From CAZKBP01 sp964551015 (GTDB lineage Bacteria > Bacteroidota > Bacteroidia > Cytophagales > Microscillaceae), in contig CAZKBP010000015.1 in assembly GCA_964551015.1 (NCBI GenBank), forward strand, positions 1 through 64,000: a stretch of DNA of 64,000 nt, read 5' to 3'. Positions 44,621-51,858 of this stretch are shown here, one piece after another (position 1 is the first letter of the stretch; the number at the start of each line of letters is the position of its first letter). Under the pieces are notes generated by a model. It saw only the letters and a program-made list of their open reading frames with translations. It made no database searches and was not told where the DNA came from. The translations under genes and the position numbers were made by a program.

Positions 44621-45874
44621 ATGAAGCCTAAATATACACAAACTCAATGGTTCTTGATCCTGCTTCTAGCCGGAGTAATTCCCCTTATTTTTTCAGCTTG
44701 CTCAGAAGATTGCGTCACGCGTCGTGCTTATCTTAGCTACGAACCAGTTTACTTGAAAGCAACTGAGTTTCGAAAACCCATCAAGGCCACGGCCTCCCAA
44801 GTACTTCGTTATCCAGGCAAGATTTATTATAAAGATGATAAAATTTTTATTAATGAAAAAGGAAAAGGCATCCACGTGATTGATAACCAACAACCTGAGG
44901 CTCCTCAGCATATTCGATTTATTGAGATTCCAGGGAATTATGATTTGGCGATTCAAGGAAATACGCTTTACGCAGATAACTACACTGACCTGATTGCTTT
45001 GGACATCAGCAATTTGAATCATATCCAGTTGCTGAGCCGATTAGAAGATATTTTCACGCAATACTATCAAATAGATGAGGCAGGCATCGTGGTAGACTGG
45101 GAAGAGAAGTGGCAAACCGAAACCATTTCTTGTGATGAACTAGAAAGACGACCCTTTTACCAAGAAGATGCATTCTCTCCGAGTGCTAGCCCCAGCCCTT
45201 TGAGCACGACCGGGATTGGTGGTTCTCTGGCTCGATTTGCTATCCAAAATCAGTTTTTGTACACCTTGAATCAAAGTCAACTCTTGCTTTTTGATTTAAG
45301 TAAACCAGAGAAGCCCTCGGCCTCTCACAAGGTTGAATTAGCTTGGGATATCGAGACCATTTTTCCTTACCGAGATAAATTATTTATTGGCTCCCAAACG
45401 GGCATGCATATTCTCGATAACAGCAATCCGGGCAATCCTGTGTGGCTATCTACCTATCAGCACGTGCGGAGTTGCGACCCGGTGGTGGTGCAAGATGATT
45501 TTGCTTATGTCACGCTGCGCTCTGGAAATATTTGCCCAGGCGAAACGAATGTGCTGGAACTCATCGATATCAGCGATCTTAGCCAACCCCAACTCGTGAA
45601 AAGCTTTGCCATGGAAAACCCACACGGCTTGGGAGTAGATGGCAATGCATTGTTTGTTTGTGAGGGCGAATTTGGACTGAAAGCCTTCGAGAGTGATGAC
45701 CCTAGAACCATTGGCAATTATCTGAAAAGCCATTTGACCCAAGTGCCTGCCTTTGATGTGATTCCTTTGGGGAAAATATTATTGGTCATCGGTGAGCAAG
45801 GGCTTTACCAGTATGATTATAGTGATCCTGCAAACCTCAAATTGCTCAGTAAGATTCCTATCGTCACGCCCTAG
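44621..45874 (+). CDS. LVIVD-repeat lipoprotein (beta-propeller-like)
   Basis: A 417-residue surface or periplasmic lipoprotein with a signal peptide ending VIPLIFSACSEDC; Cys27 is the lipid site. Repeats of the LVIVD type recur: GIHVIDNQQPEAPQHI, LIALDISNLNHIQLLSRL, LLFDLSKPEKPS, GMHILDNSNPGNPVWLS, LELIDISDLSQPQLVKS, LYQYDYSDPANLKLLSK. These LVIVD units form a beta-propeller and often mediate binding. No enzyme motif is present. It is divergent from the ECF sigma gene (231 bases apart), but regulation is unproven. Confidence 0.85.
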   Translation: MKPKYTQTQWFLILLLAGVIPLIFSACSEDCVTRRAYLSYEPVYLKATEFRKPIKATASQVLRYPGKIYYKDDKIFINEKGKGIHVIDNQQPEAPQHIRFIEIPGNYDLAIQGNTLYADNYTDLIALDISNLNHIQLLSRLEDIFTQYYQIDEAGIVVDWEEKWQTETISCDELERRPFYQEDAFSPSASPSPLSTTGIGGSLARFAIQNQFLYTLNQSQLLLFDLSKPEKPSASHKVELAWDIETIFPYRDKLFIGSQTGMHILDNSNPGNPVWLSTYQHVRSCDPVVVQDDFAYVTLRSGNICPGETNVLELIDISDLSQPQLVKSFAMENPHGLGVDGNALFVCEGEFGLKAFESDDPRTIGNYLKSHLTQVPAFDVIPLGKILLVIGEQGLYQYDYSDPANLKLLSKIPIVTP

Positions 45875-45982
45875 CCTCTTTTCTATAGGTGAATCTCATT
45901 TTTCTTCTTTTAGCAAACCAAACCTCTTTATATTTTCTTTGCTTAGATAAATGCTTAGGCTAAGCAAGGACATATCAAAGAC

Positions 45983-46171
45983 CTACTCTGTTTTTTCAGT
46001 CAATAAGAACTTTCTGCGCAGATCATTGATAAGGAATTTTTTCTGAACGGTAAAACTGTTCGGATGGATGAGATCGAAAACCTCCTTGAGCTCTTGCCAT
46101 CTTTCTGGCTCTTGCTTTTGGAAGGCTCTCGAGTCTATTTTTTTGTCGTGAAGATATTCTTCAAAGCGCAT
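45983..46171 (-). CDS. Conserved small protein of unknown function (62 residues)
   Basis: Reading from the ATG at 46171 gives MRFEEYLHDKKIDSRAFQK, then WQELKEVFDLIHPNSFTVQKK and a basic C terminus (LINDLRRKFLLTEKT). The strongly helical, charged composition and the clean start support a genuine small gene; I do not recognise a named family. A longer start at 46201 is possible but adds ten residues unlike the rest. No SD-like signal is visible, which is normal here. Confidence 0.65.
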   Translation of the reverse strand: MRFEEYLHDKKIDSRAFQKQEPERWQELKEVFDLIHPNSFTVQKKFLINDLRRKFLLTEKTE

Positions 46172-46343
46172 AAGAGTTTTATGAAGTAGGTGGAAAACCA
46201 AAGATTATAAACACCTTACTTAAAATGAGAAATAATCTTCTTTATTTATTGATAAAAACACAATTATCACTAAATTTTAAAATAAAATCTTCTTTTTTTT
46301 ATATTTTTGAATGTTCTTATTTTTTTGGCTTTAAATTCGGATC

Positions 46344-47330
46344 ATGACAAAAGAGAAAATACTAGTAACGGGTGCATTCGGGCAGTTAGGCAGTGAACTG
46401 GTTCCATCCCTTCAAGCAATTTATGGTAAGTATCAAGTAATCGCTACTGATATTCGCCTGCCCGACCAAGAAGACAGAGATTTGCCGGTTGAGAAGCTAG
46501 ATGTGACCAATGCTCAGGATTTGGGAACACTCGTGGATAGACATCAAATTACACAAATTTATCATCTGGCCGCGATTCTCTCCGCCAAAGGAGAGCAGAA
46601 TCCACTCCTAGCTTGGCAAATCAACATGCAAGGCACCTTGAATGTATTAGAAGTCGCCCGCGAAAAGAAATTACACAAAATCTATTTCCCGAGTTCTATT
46701 GCCGCTTTTGGCACACACACGCCTCGATACTGTACTCCACAACACACCATCATGGACCCGAATACAGTTTATGGAATCAGCAAATTAGCCGGGGAGCGTT
46801 GGGGCGAGTACTACTTTGAGAAGTATGGTCTGGATGTACGCAGCCTGCGCTATCCAGGAATTATTAGCTATAAAACGCCTCCGGGCGGAGGTACCACCGA
46901 TTACGCGGTAGAAATTTTTTATAAAGCACTGGAAGGGCAGGCTTACCGTTGCTTTTTGAAGCCTGATACCTACCTTCCTATGGTCTACATGCCAGATGCT
47001 ATTCAGGGAACTTTGACGCTGATGGAAGCCGAAACCCATAAAATCCGAGTAAGGTCTAGCTACAATTTGGGAGCGATGAGCTTTTCTCCAAAAGAAATCC
47101 ACGAAGAAATCTGCCAGCATTTTCCTGATTTTGAGATAAGTTATGAGCCTGATTTCCGTCAAGGAATTGCCGACTCTTGGCCGGCTAGCTTAGATGATGG
47201 AGATGCCCACTTGGACTGGGGTTGGCAACCTGTTTATGACCTCAAGAAAATGACTGCGGATATGATTCAGCAATTAGGTAAAAAATTAAAAGCACAGGTA
47301 GGGTCGCTACACGAAGTAGAACAAGCCTGA
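46344..47330 (+). CDS. NAD-dependent L-threonine 3-dehydrogenase of the extended SDR (epimerase-like) type
   Basis: A 328-residue Rossmann-fold enzyme. The NAD loop is VTGAFGQLGSELV, Thr/Ser catalysis is indicated by FPSSIAAFG and the Tyr-xxx-Lys by TVYGISKLAGERWGEYY. Family-specific text is HLAAILSAKGEQNPLLAWQINM and SLRYPGIISYKTPPGGGTTDYAVEIFY, matching SDR-type threonine dehydrogenases (Cupriavidus/Thermoplasma-like) rather than UDP-glucose epimerases. It would oxidise L-threonine to 2-amino-3-oxobutyrate. The RidA gene follows 90 bases later; see findings. Confidence 0.88.
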   Translation: MTKEKILVTGAFGQLGSELVPSLQAIYGKYQVIATDIRLPDQEDRDLPVEKLDVTNAQDLGTLVDRHQITQIYHLAAILSAKGEQNPLLAWQINMQGTLNVLEVAREKKLHKIYFPSSIAAFGTHTPRYCTPQHTIMDPNTVYGISKLAGERWGEYYFEKYGLDVRSLRYPGIISYKTPPGGGTTDYAVEIFYKALEGQAYRCFLKPDTYLPMVYMPDAIQGTLTLMEAETHKIRVRSSYNLGAMSFSPKEIHEEICQHFPDFEISYEPDFRQGIADSWPASLDDGDAHLDWGWQPVYDLKKMTADMIQQLGKKLKAQVGSLHEVEQA

Positions 47331-47420
47331 GAAGATGCCTCCAAGGTCGCTTGTTCCTTTCTGTTATTGTGTTTAAATTGGCTAGCAAGTAATCAAGTAA
47401 AATTGGCCAAGCATTGAATC

Positions 47421-47822
47421 ATGAATAAAAAGAAAATTATCAAAAACGAACAGGCTCCTCAGCCCATTGGCCCTTACAGCCAAGCGGTGCTGGTGAATGG
47501 CTTTCTATATATATCAGGCCAAGTTGCCCTAGACGGAGAAGGTACGTTTCATAATCAGGATATAGAGCAGGAAACCCACCAAGTCATGAAAAACTTGGAG
47601 TCTATTCTTTTGGAGGCAGGCATGGATTTTTCGCACGTGGTCAAATGCTCTATTTTCGTAAAAGATATGAACCATTTCCAAACGATTAATGAAATTTATG
47701 GTTCTTATTTTTATAGTGAGCCACCCGCCCGTGAAACCGTGGAGGTGAGTCGCTTACCCAAAGACGCAGGGGTGGAAATTTCTTGCATTGCCTGTCAGAC
47801 TCAGAAAGATTACATGAACTAA
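47421..47822 (+). CDS. RidA family enamine/imine deaminase
   Basis: A 133-residue protein of the YjgF/YER057c/UK114 family, a trimer that hydrolyses reactive enamines and imines such as 2-aminoacrylate. PIGPYSQAVLVNGFLYISGQ gives the family N terminus, the catalytic Arg is in PPARETVEVSRLPKDA, and VEISCIACQ closes the fold. The active-site Arg is conserved, so it should be a RidA-type deaminase rather than a pseudo-enzyme. It follows the threonine dehydrogenase gene directly. Confidence 0.92.
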   Translation: MNKKKIIKNEQAPQPIGPYSQAVLVNGFLYISGQVALDGEGTFHNQDIEQETHQVMKNLESILLEAGMDFSHVVKCSIFVKDMNHFQTINEIYGSYFYSEPPARETVEVSRLPKDAGVEISCIACQTQKDYMN

Positions 47823-47828
47823 AGGTTC

Positions 47829-47853
47829 GCCCCTACCATACGGGGGTTTGTTT
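47829..47853 (+). terminator. Weak hairpin after the RidA gene
   Basis: CCCC and GGGG pair around an 8-base loop with a short T-rich tail (TTTGTTT) between the RidA stop and the next ATG. It is too short for a confident terminator. Confidence 0.25.
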
Positions 47854-48354
47854 ATGCGAATGATCCCTTATGACCAAGCTACCTTGGTCTCTCCGCTTTC
47901 AGCTCATGAGGTGAGGCAACGCCTAGAAAAAATGGTTCGCCCCCCAGAATCAGACGGCCGTCAAGCTATTCTCGCGGAGTTTACCTACTTGGGAAGAAAC
48001 GATCAAACGGAATATCCTTTCCGAGGGTGGGTAAAAGAAGAGCAATTCTTGTTATTCAAAAACTCTCCCTTTCCAGAGCATTTTGCCCCGCTTATCAAAG
48101 GAAGGATAGAGGCAACTTCTATGGGTTCTATTATTTTCATACGTTATCAATTGCTAGGAGGAACGCTGTTCTTCTCAGTTTTGGGGGGCTTAGTTTTGGG
48201 CTGTATAGCGACTGTTTTTCTCTTATTTCAGCAGAACCTGTGGATCTTCTTGCTAGTACTTGCTCTGATGATAGGAGCCTACATCGTTTTATTGCTTAAC
48301 TTTCGGGAAAAATTGAAAAACAGCAAACAAGCGCTACACAAAGTTCTAGTCTGA
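47854..48354 (+). CDS. Small membrane protein of unknown function
   Basis: A 166-residue protein reading from ATG 47854 (MRMIPYDQATLVS); an upstream TTG is a weaker start. The first half is soluble (VRQRLEKMVRPPESDG, FRGWVKEEQFLLF), and two hydrophobic segments follow near the C terminus (TLFFSVLGGLVLGCIATVFLLF and IFLLVLALMIGAYIVLLLNF). The pattern resembles a membrane-tethered domain with an N-terminal cytoplasmic part. No known family is recognised. It is 31 bases after RidA and precedes the Nfu gene. Confidence 0.6.
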   Translation: MRMIPYDQATLVSPLSAHEVRQRLEKMVRPPESDGRQAILAEFTYLGRNDQTEYPFRGWVKEEQFLLFKNSPFPEHFAPLIKGRIEATSMGSIIFIRYQLLGGTLFFSVLGGLVLGCIATVFLLFQQNLWIFLLVLALMIGAYIVLLLNFREKLKNSKQALHKVLV

Positions 48355-48419
48355 CAGAAGTCCAAATCTTAGAAACCAATCCTCTTTTCCGCTTGTTGAG
48401 GGATAATAAAAATCTTTGA

Positions 48420-48427
48420 TAATTTTG
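48420..48427 (+). promoter_or_regulatory. Candidate -7 element upstream of the Nfu gene
   Basis: TAATTTTG fits TAnnTTTG, with TTGTTG about 21 bases upstream in the -33 position. Transcription from it would give a leader of about 34 bases before ATG 48468. Confidence 0.4.
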
Positions 48428-48467
48428 TAAAAATGATTTCTAAATTATTTATCAAAACTTGACCATC

Positions 48468-49058
48468 ATGAACCAAGCAGCAAATCAATATATTACCATC
48501 TATACAGAGTCTAATCCTAACCCTAACTCTCTGAAGTTTGTGCTTAATTATATGCTCGTGCCAGAAGGAGCCACTTATGATTTTCCAGATCTAGAGAGCA
48601 CGCAGGGAGTATCTCCCTTGGCCGAAGAGTTATTTGGCTACTCTTACGTGAAGCGGGTCTTTATCATGAGTAATTTCATCACGATTACCAAAGAAGATGA
48701 CCAAAGCTGGCACGACATTGCCGGTACGCTCAAAAAGCACATCAAAACTTATTTAGAAGAAAATAAGCCACTTCTGACCACAACCGCGTTTCAAGAGGAA
48801 GTATCAGCCGAAGGAGAAAACGAGCCAGCCATTAACCAAAAAATTCGCAACATATTAGATGAGTACGTACGCCCGGCCGTGGAGTCGGACGGGGGAGCGA
48901 TTGCTTTTCATTCTTTCGAAGAAGGTACTGTAAAAGTACTTTTGCAAGGTGCTTGCAGTGGTTGTCCCTCTTCTACCCTGACCCTCAAGCAAGGTATTGA
49001 GAACCTACTTCGTTCCATGGTTCCCGAAGTACAAGAGGTGATTGCCGAGGGGGTGTAA
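48468..49058 (+). CDS. NifU-like iron-sulfur scaffold protein (Nfu)
   Basis: A 196-residue protein from the ATG at 48468 (MNQAANQYITIYTES). The N-terminal domain (residues about 10-90) is the mitochondrial-type Nfu N domain (NPNSLKFVLNYMLVPEG, VSPLAEELFGYSYVKRVFI). The C-terminal NifU domain (about 115-196) has VRPAVESDGGAIAFHSFE and the scaffold pair in GACSGCPSSTLTLKQGIE, the CxxC that holds a 4Fe-4S cluster at a dimer interface. It should pass Fe-S clusters to target proteins. No isc/suf genes are adjacent. Confidence 0.93.
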   Translation: MNQAANQYITIYTESNPNPNSLKFVLNYMLVPEGATYDFPDLESTQGVSPLAEELFGYSYVKRVFIMSNFITITKEDDQSWHDIAGTLKKHIKTYLEENKPLLTTTAFQEEVSAEGENEPAINQKIRNILDEYVRPAVESDGGAIAFHSFEEGTVKVLLQGACSGCPSSTLTLKQGIENLLRSMVPEVQEVIAEGV

Positions 49059-49079
49059 ATGCTTACTCTTGAGTTGTGG

Positions 49080-49182
49080 GTTGTTTGTGGTTAGTTTTTC
49101 TGTAAATTCGTTTTCTGGTTTGTCGGAATAGAAAAGCCAGACCAACAAGCGCACAAGAAACAGGTAAGCAACCACAAACAAC
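49080..49182. repeat. Long-range inverted repeat immediately upstream of xerD
   Basis: GTTGTTTGTGGTT (49080-49092) and AACCACAAACAAC (49170-49182) are perfect 13-bp complements separated by 77 bases. A smaller TCTGG/CCAGA pair lies inside. The right arm ends six bases before the TTG start of xerD, so a folded leader would contain the start region. See findings. Confidence 0.75.
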
Positions 49183-49188
49183 GAAATA

Positions 49189-50088
49189 TTGGATTGGCAT
49201 ATTTATCTTCAGCAATTTAAGAATTACTTGAGCATCGAGCGGGGCTTGGCTCCCAACTCCGTAGAGGCTTACTTGCGAGATGTTGACAAGTTGCTACAAT
49301 TTTTTGAAATACAAGAGACGCATCCTTTACCCTCAAAAGTACAGGCAAAACACATTAATCATTTTTTGCAGTATCTAGGAGCATTAGGGGTAGCCGAAAC
49401 TTCGCAAGCGCGGATTCTTTCTGGAGTGAAAGCTTTTTTCAAGTTTTTATTATTAGAAAATGTGATCACCCAAGACCCCGCCTACTTGATAGAAGCCCCC
49501 CGACTGGGTAAGAAGCTCCCAGATATACTACATCTGGATGAAATCGAGAAAATGCTGGCCGCTCTGGACTTGTCCCGACCTGATGGTGCCCGAAACCGTG
49601 CCATGCTAGAAATCCTGTATAGCTGTGGGCTACGAGTGAGTGAGTTAATTCATTTGAAAATCAGCAACTTGTACTTGGATATAGGCTTTCTAAAAATTGT
49701 AGGAAAAGGAAACAAAGAACGCTTTGTGCCTATCGGTAGAGATGCGGTTCGCTATCTGAAAATTTACTTAGAGCATATCCGTCCAGACTATCCTATCAAG
49801 CCAAAGCAAGAAGACTATGTTTTTCTGAATCGGCGTGGTAGCCGTATTTCTAGGATTATGGTTTTTATGATCGTGAAGGACTTGGCAGCACAGGCGGGCA
49901 TCTCCAAGAAGGTAAGCCCTCATACCTTCAGGCACTCTTTTGCTACCCATCTGGTCGAGGGAGGGGCTGACCTCAGAGCCGTGCAAGAAATGCTGGGGCA
50001 CGAATCTATCACCACCACCGAAATTTACACACACTTAGATCGTGAATATCTAAGACAGACGATCGTGGATTTTCATCCAAGAAGCTAA
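49189..50088 (+). CDS. xerD: Site-specific tyrosine recombinase XerD
   Basis: A 299-residue chromosome-dimer-resolution recombinase. The N-terminal SAM-like DNA-binding domain is at residues 1-100 (YLSIERGLAPNSVEAYLRDV). Catalytic residues are Arg in CGLRVSELIHL, Lys in GKGNKERFVPI, the HxxR pair in SPHTFRHSFATHL, the second His in LGHESITTTEIYTHL, and the Tyr nucleophile in that last motif. No ATG exists in the 5' region before the conserved MDWHIYLQQFKNYL text, so TTG at 49189 is the best start (ATA just upstream is unlikely). The length is typical of XerD; XerC cannot be excluded on sequence alone. Confidence 0.94.
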   Translation: MDWHIYLQQFKNYLSIERGLAPNSVEAYLRDVDKLLQFFEIQETHPLPSKVQAKHINHFLQYLGALGVAETSQARILSGVKAFFKFLLLENVITQDPAYLIEAPRLGKKLPDILHLDEIEKMLAALDLSRPDGARNRAMLEILYSCGLRVSELIHLKISNLYLDIGFLKIVGKGNKERFVPIGRDAVRYLKIYLEHIRPDYPIKPKQEDYVFLNRRGSRISRIMVFMIVKDLAAQAGISKKVSPHTFRHSFATHLVEGGADLRAVQEMLGHESITTTEIYTHLDREYLRQTIVDFHPRS

Positions 50089-50103
50089 ATCCCTTACTTG
50101 TAC

Positions 50104-50871
50104 TCACATTTCTCCTAAAACCCCTAGCCCAAACAAGGCAAAATCATACTTGACGGGGTCTTGGGGGTCTAGCAACTTTAGATTTTGCGTAAGCTCGAGA
50201 GCCGTTTTCCAGTCGGTAGGTTTGCGGGTAATCAATTGCAATTTACGGGCGACTCGCTCCACGTGAACATCGCAGGGGCAAACTAATTGAGCCGGGTTAA
50301 TTTTTTTCCAAAGTCCAAAGTCTACGCCTTTTTGATCCTGGCGTACCATCCATCTTAGAAACATGTTGATTCGCTTGCAGGCAGAGTTGCGGGCCGGGGT
50401 AGCAATGTGCTTACGTGTGCGCTCGGGATAATCTTCCAAGCTAAAAAAGTATTGATGAAAATGAGAAAGTGCTTTTTCGGTATGCTCAGCACTTGCATCA
50501 AAATTCAAGACAAAAGCCTCCTCTAGAGAGTCAAAGCGTTGATAATGATGCTTGAAAAAATGAATAAAATAAAGCGCATCCGTGGCATTGAAGGTGCGAT
50601 GCTTGAATTGTAAGAAAGGTTTTAAATCTTCCTCTTGATGGTGTAAGATAAAATCGTGCGGACTGCCGTCCATCCACTGAATCAGCTCCTTGCATTTGTT
50701 GATAATCGTTTTCCTTTGCCCCCAAGCCAAAACCGCTGCCCAAAATCCCATGATCTCAATATCCTGTTGCTTGCTAAATTGGTGGGGAATACAGATCGGA
50801 TCGTTCTCGATAAAGTCTGGTTGGTTGTAACGTTCGTAAGCTTCGTCTAGGATTTCTTTGAGGTCTGGCAT
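50104..50871 (-). CDS. TIGR02757 (DUF2400) family protein
   Basis: A 255-residue protein reading from ATG 50871 (MPDLKEILDEAYERY); a longer frame to 50940 adds residues not conserved in the family. PDFIENDPICIPHQF, MGFWAAVLAWGQRKTIINKC, RINMFLRWMVRQDQKGVDFG and CPCDVHVERVARKL are the family's conserved blocks. The conserved CxCxVH text and basic motifs suggest nucleic-acid binding; the closest fold is that of HhH/endonuclease III-like proteins, with biochemistry unknown. It is convergent with xerD, sharing a 15-base gap. Confidence 0.85.
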   Translation of the reverse strand: MPDLKEILDEAYERYNQPDFIENDPICIPHQFSKQQDIEIMGFWAAVLAWGQRKTIINKCKELIQWMDGSPHDFILHHQEEDLKPFLQFKHRTFNATDALYFIHFFKHHYQRFDSLEEAFVLNFDASAEHTEKALSHFHQYFFSLEDYPERTRKHIATPARNSACKRINMFLRWMVRQDQKGVDFGLWKKINPAQLVCPCDVHVERVARKLQLITRKPTDWKTALELTQNLKLLDPQDPVKYDFALFGLGVLGEM

Positions 50872-50970
50872 GAAATGGTGAATTACAAAATTCAAATTAC
50901 AAATGGTCAAGTTTGAAGCAAAAAAGACAGCCTCAAGCATTGACGATTTATCATTTGCAATTTTTGATGA

Positions 50971-51669
50971 CTAGTTCAGCTCCACGAGCTTAAAGCCTTG
51001 CCCGTGCACATTGATGATTTGGATATTCTCATCCAACTTCAAGTACTTGCGAAGCTTGGTGATATAGACATCCATACTTCGGGCGTTGAAATAGCTATCG
51101 TCGCCCCAGATTTTTTTAAGTGCTTGGGAGCGATCCAGCATTTGGTTTTTGTGTAAGCACAACAGGCGCAAAAGCTCAGACTCTTTGGAGGTAAGTTTGC
51201 GCTCTTGCTCGGGCGAGATGAGTTTTTGGCGGTCATAAGCAAAAGTAAACTGCCCAATTTCAAACTGCGTCTGTGCCTGATTCTGGGTTTGATGACGAGA
51301 ACGACGCAAAATAGCTTCTATACGAAGCAATAGCTCTTCCATACGGAAAGGCTTGGTCATGTAGTCATCGGCTCCGATTTTAAGCCCTTGAATCGTATCT
51401 TCCTTGAGTGATTTGGCCGTCAAAAACAGGATGGGAATATCTTGGTCAGATTCTCGAATTTTCTCGGCCAGGCTAAAGCCATCCAATTTAGGAAGCATCA
51501 CATCAAAGATACAAAAATCATAGGCATCCGTTTGGTATTGCTTGAGGCCAGCTTCCCCGTCCCGGCAAAGCGTGGTATCATAGTGCTTGATATCTAGGTA
51601 TTCTTTGAGCAACTGGCCTAGATTGTTATCGTCTTCGACCAAGAGAATTTTGGTTTTTTCCTTATGCAT
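50971..51669 (-). CDS. OmpR family response regulator
   Basis: A 232-residue regulator reading from ATG 51669 (MHKEKTKILLVEDD); a farther ATG at 51723 adds 18 residues of non-receiver type. The receiver domain has the acidic pair in LLVEDDNN, phospho-Asp in CIFDVMLPKLDG, and Lys in TKPFR. The C-terminal winged helix has RKLTSKESELLRLLCLHKN and RSMDVYITKLRKYL. It resembles RprY of Bacteroides. It lies 190 bases downstream of its probable kinase gene on the same strand. Confidence 0.93.
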   Translation of the reverse strand: MHKEKTKILLVEDDNNLGQLLKEYLDIKHYDTTLCRDGEAGLKQYQTDAYDFCIFDVMLPKLDGFSLAEKIRESDQDIPILFLTAKSLKEDTIQGLKIGADDYMTKPFRMEELLLRIEAILRRSRHQTQNQAQTQFEIGQFTFAYDRQKLISPEQERKLTSKESELLRLLCLHKNQMLDRSQALKKIWGDDSYFNARSMDVYITKLRKYLKLDENIQIINVHGQGFKLVELN

Positions 51670-51858
51670 TTCTTCTTTCGGTTTAGGGTTGGAGAAGTTG
51701 GTTCTTGATTGAGCACCTAACATTTAGTTTACCGCTAAATAGTCAATTTGTCAATACGATTAAACACGGTTTTTGAAGATATTTGCTTGGTATTCAATAA
51801 GCTTTTATCATCAGAGAGCTTACCAAAAGCAAAAGGATCCCTGCTGATTACTACCTGC

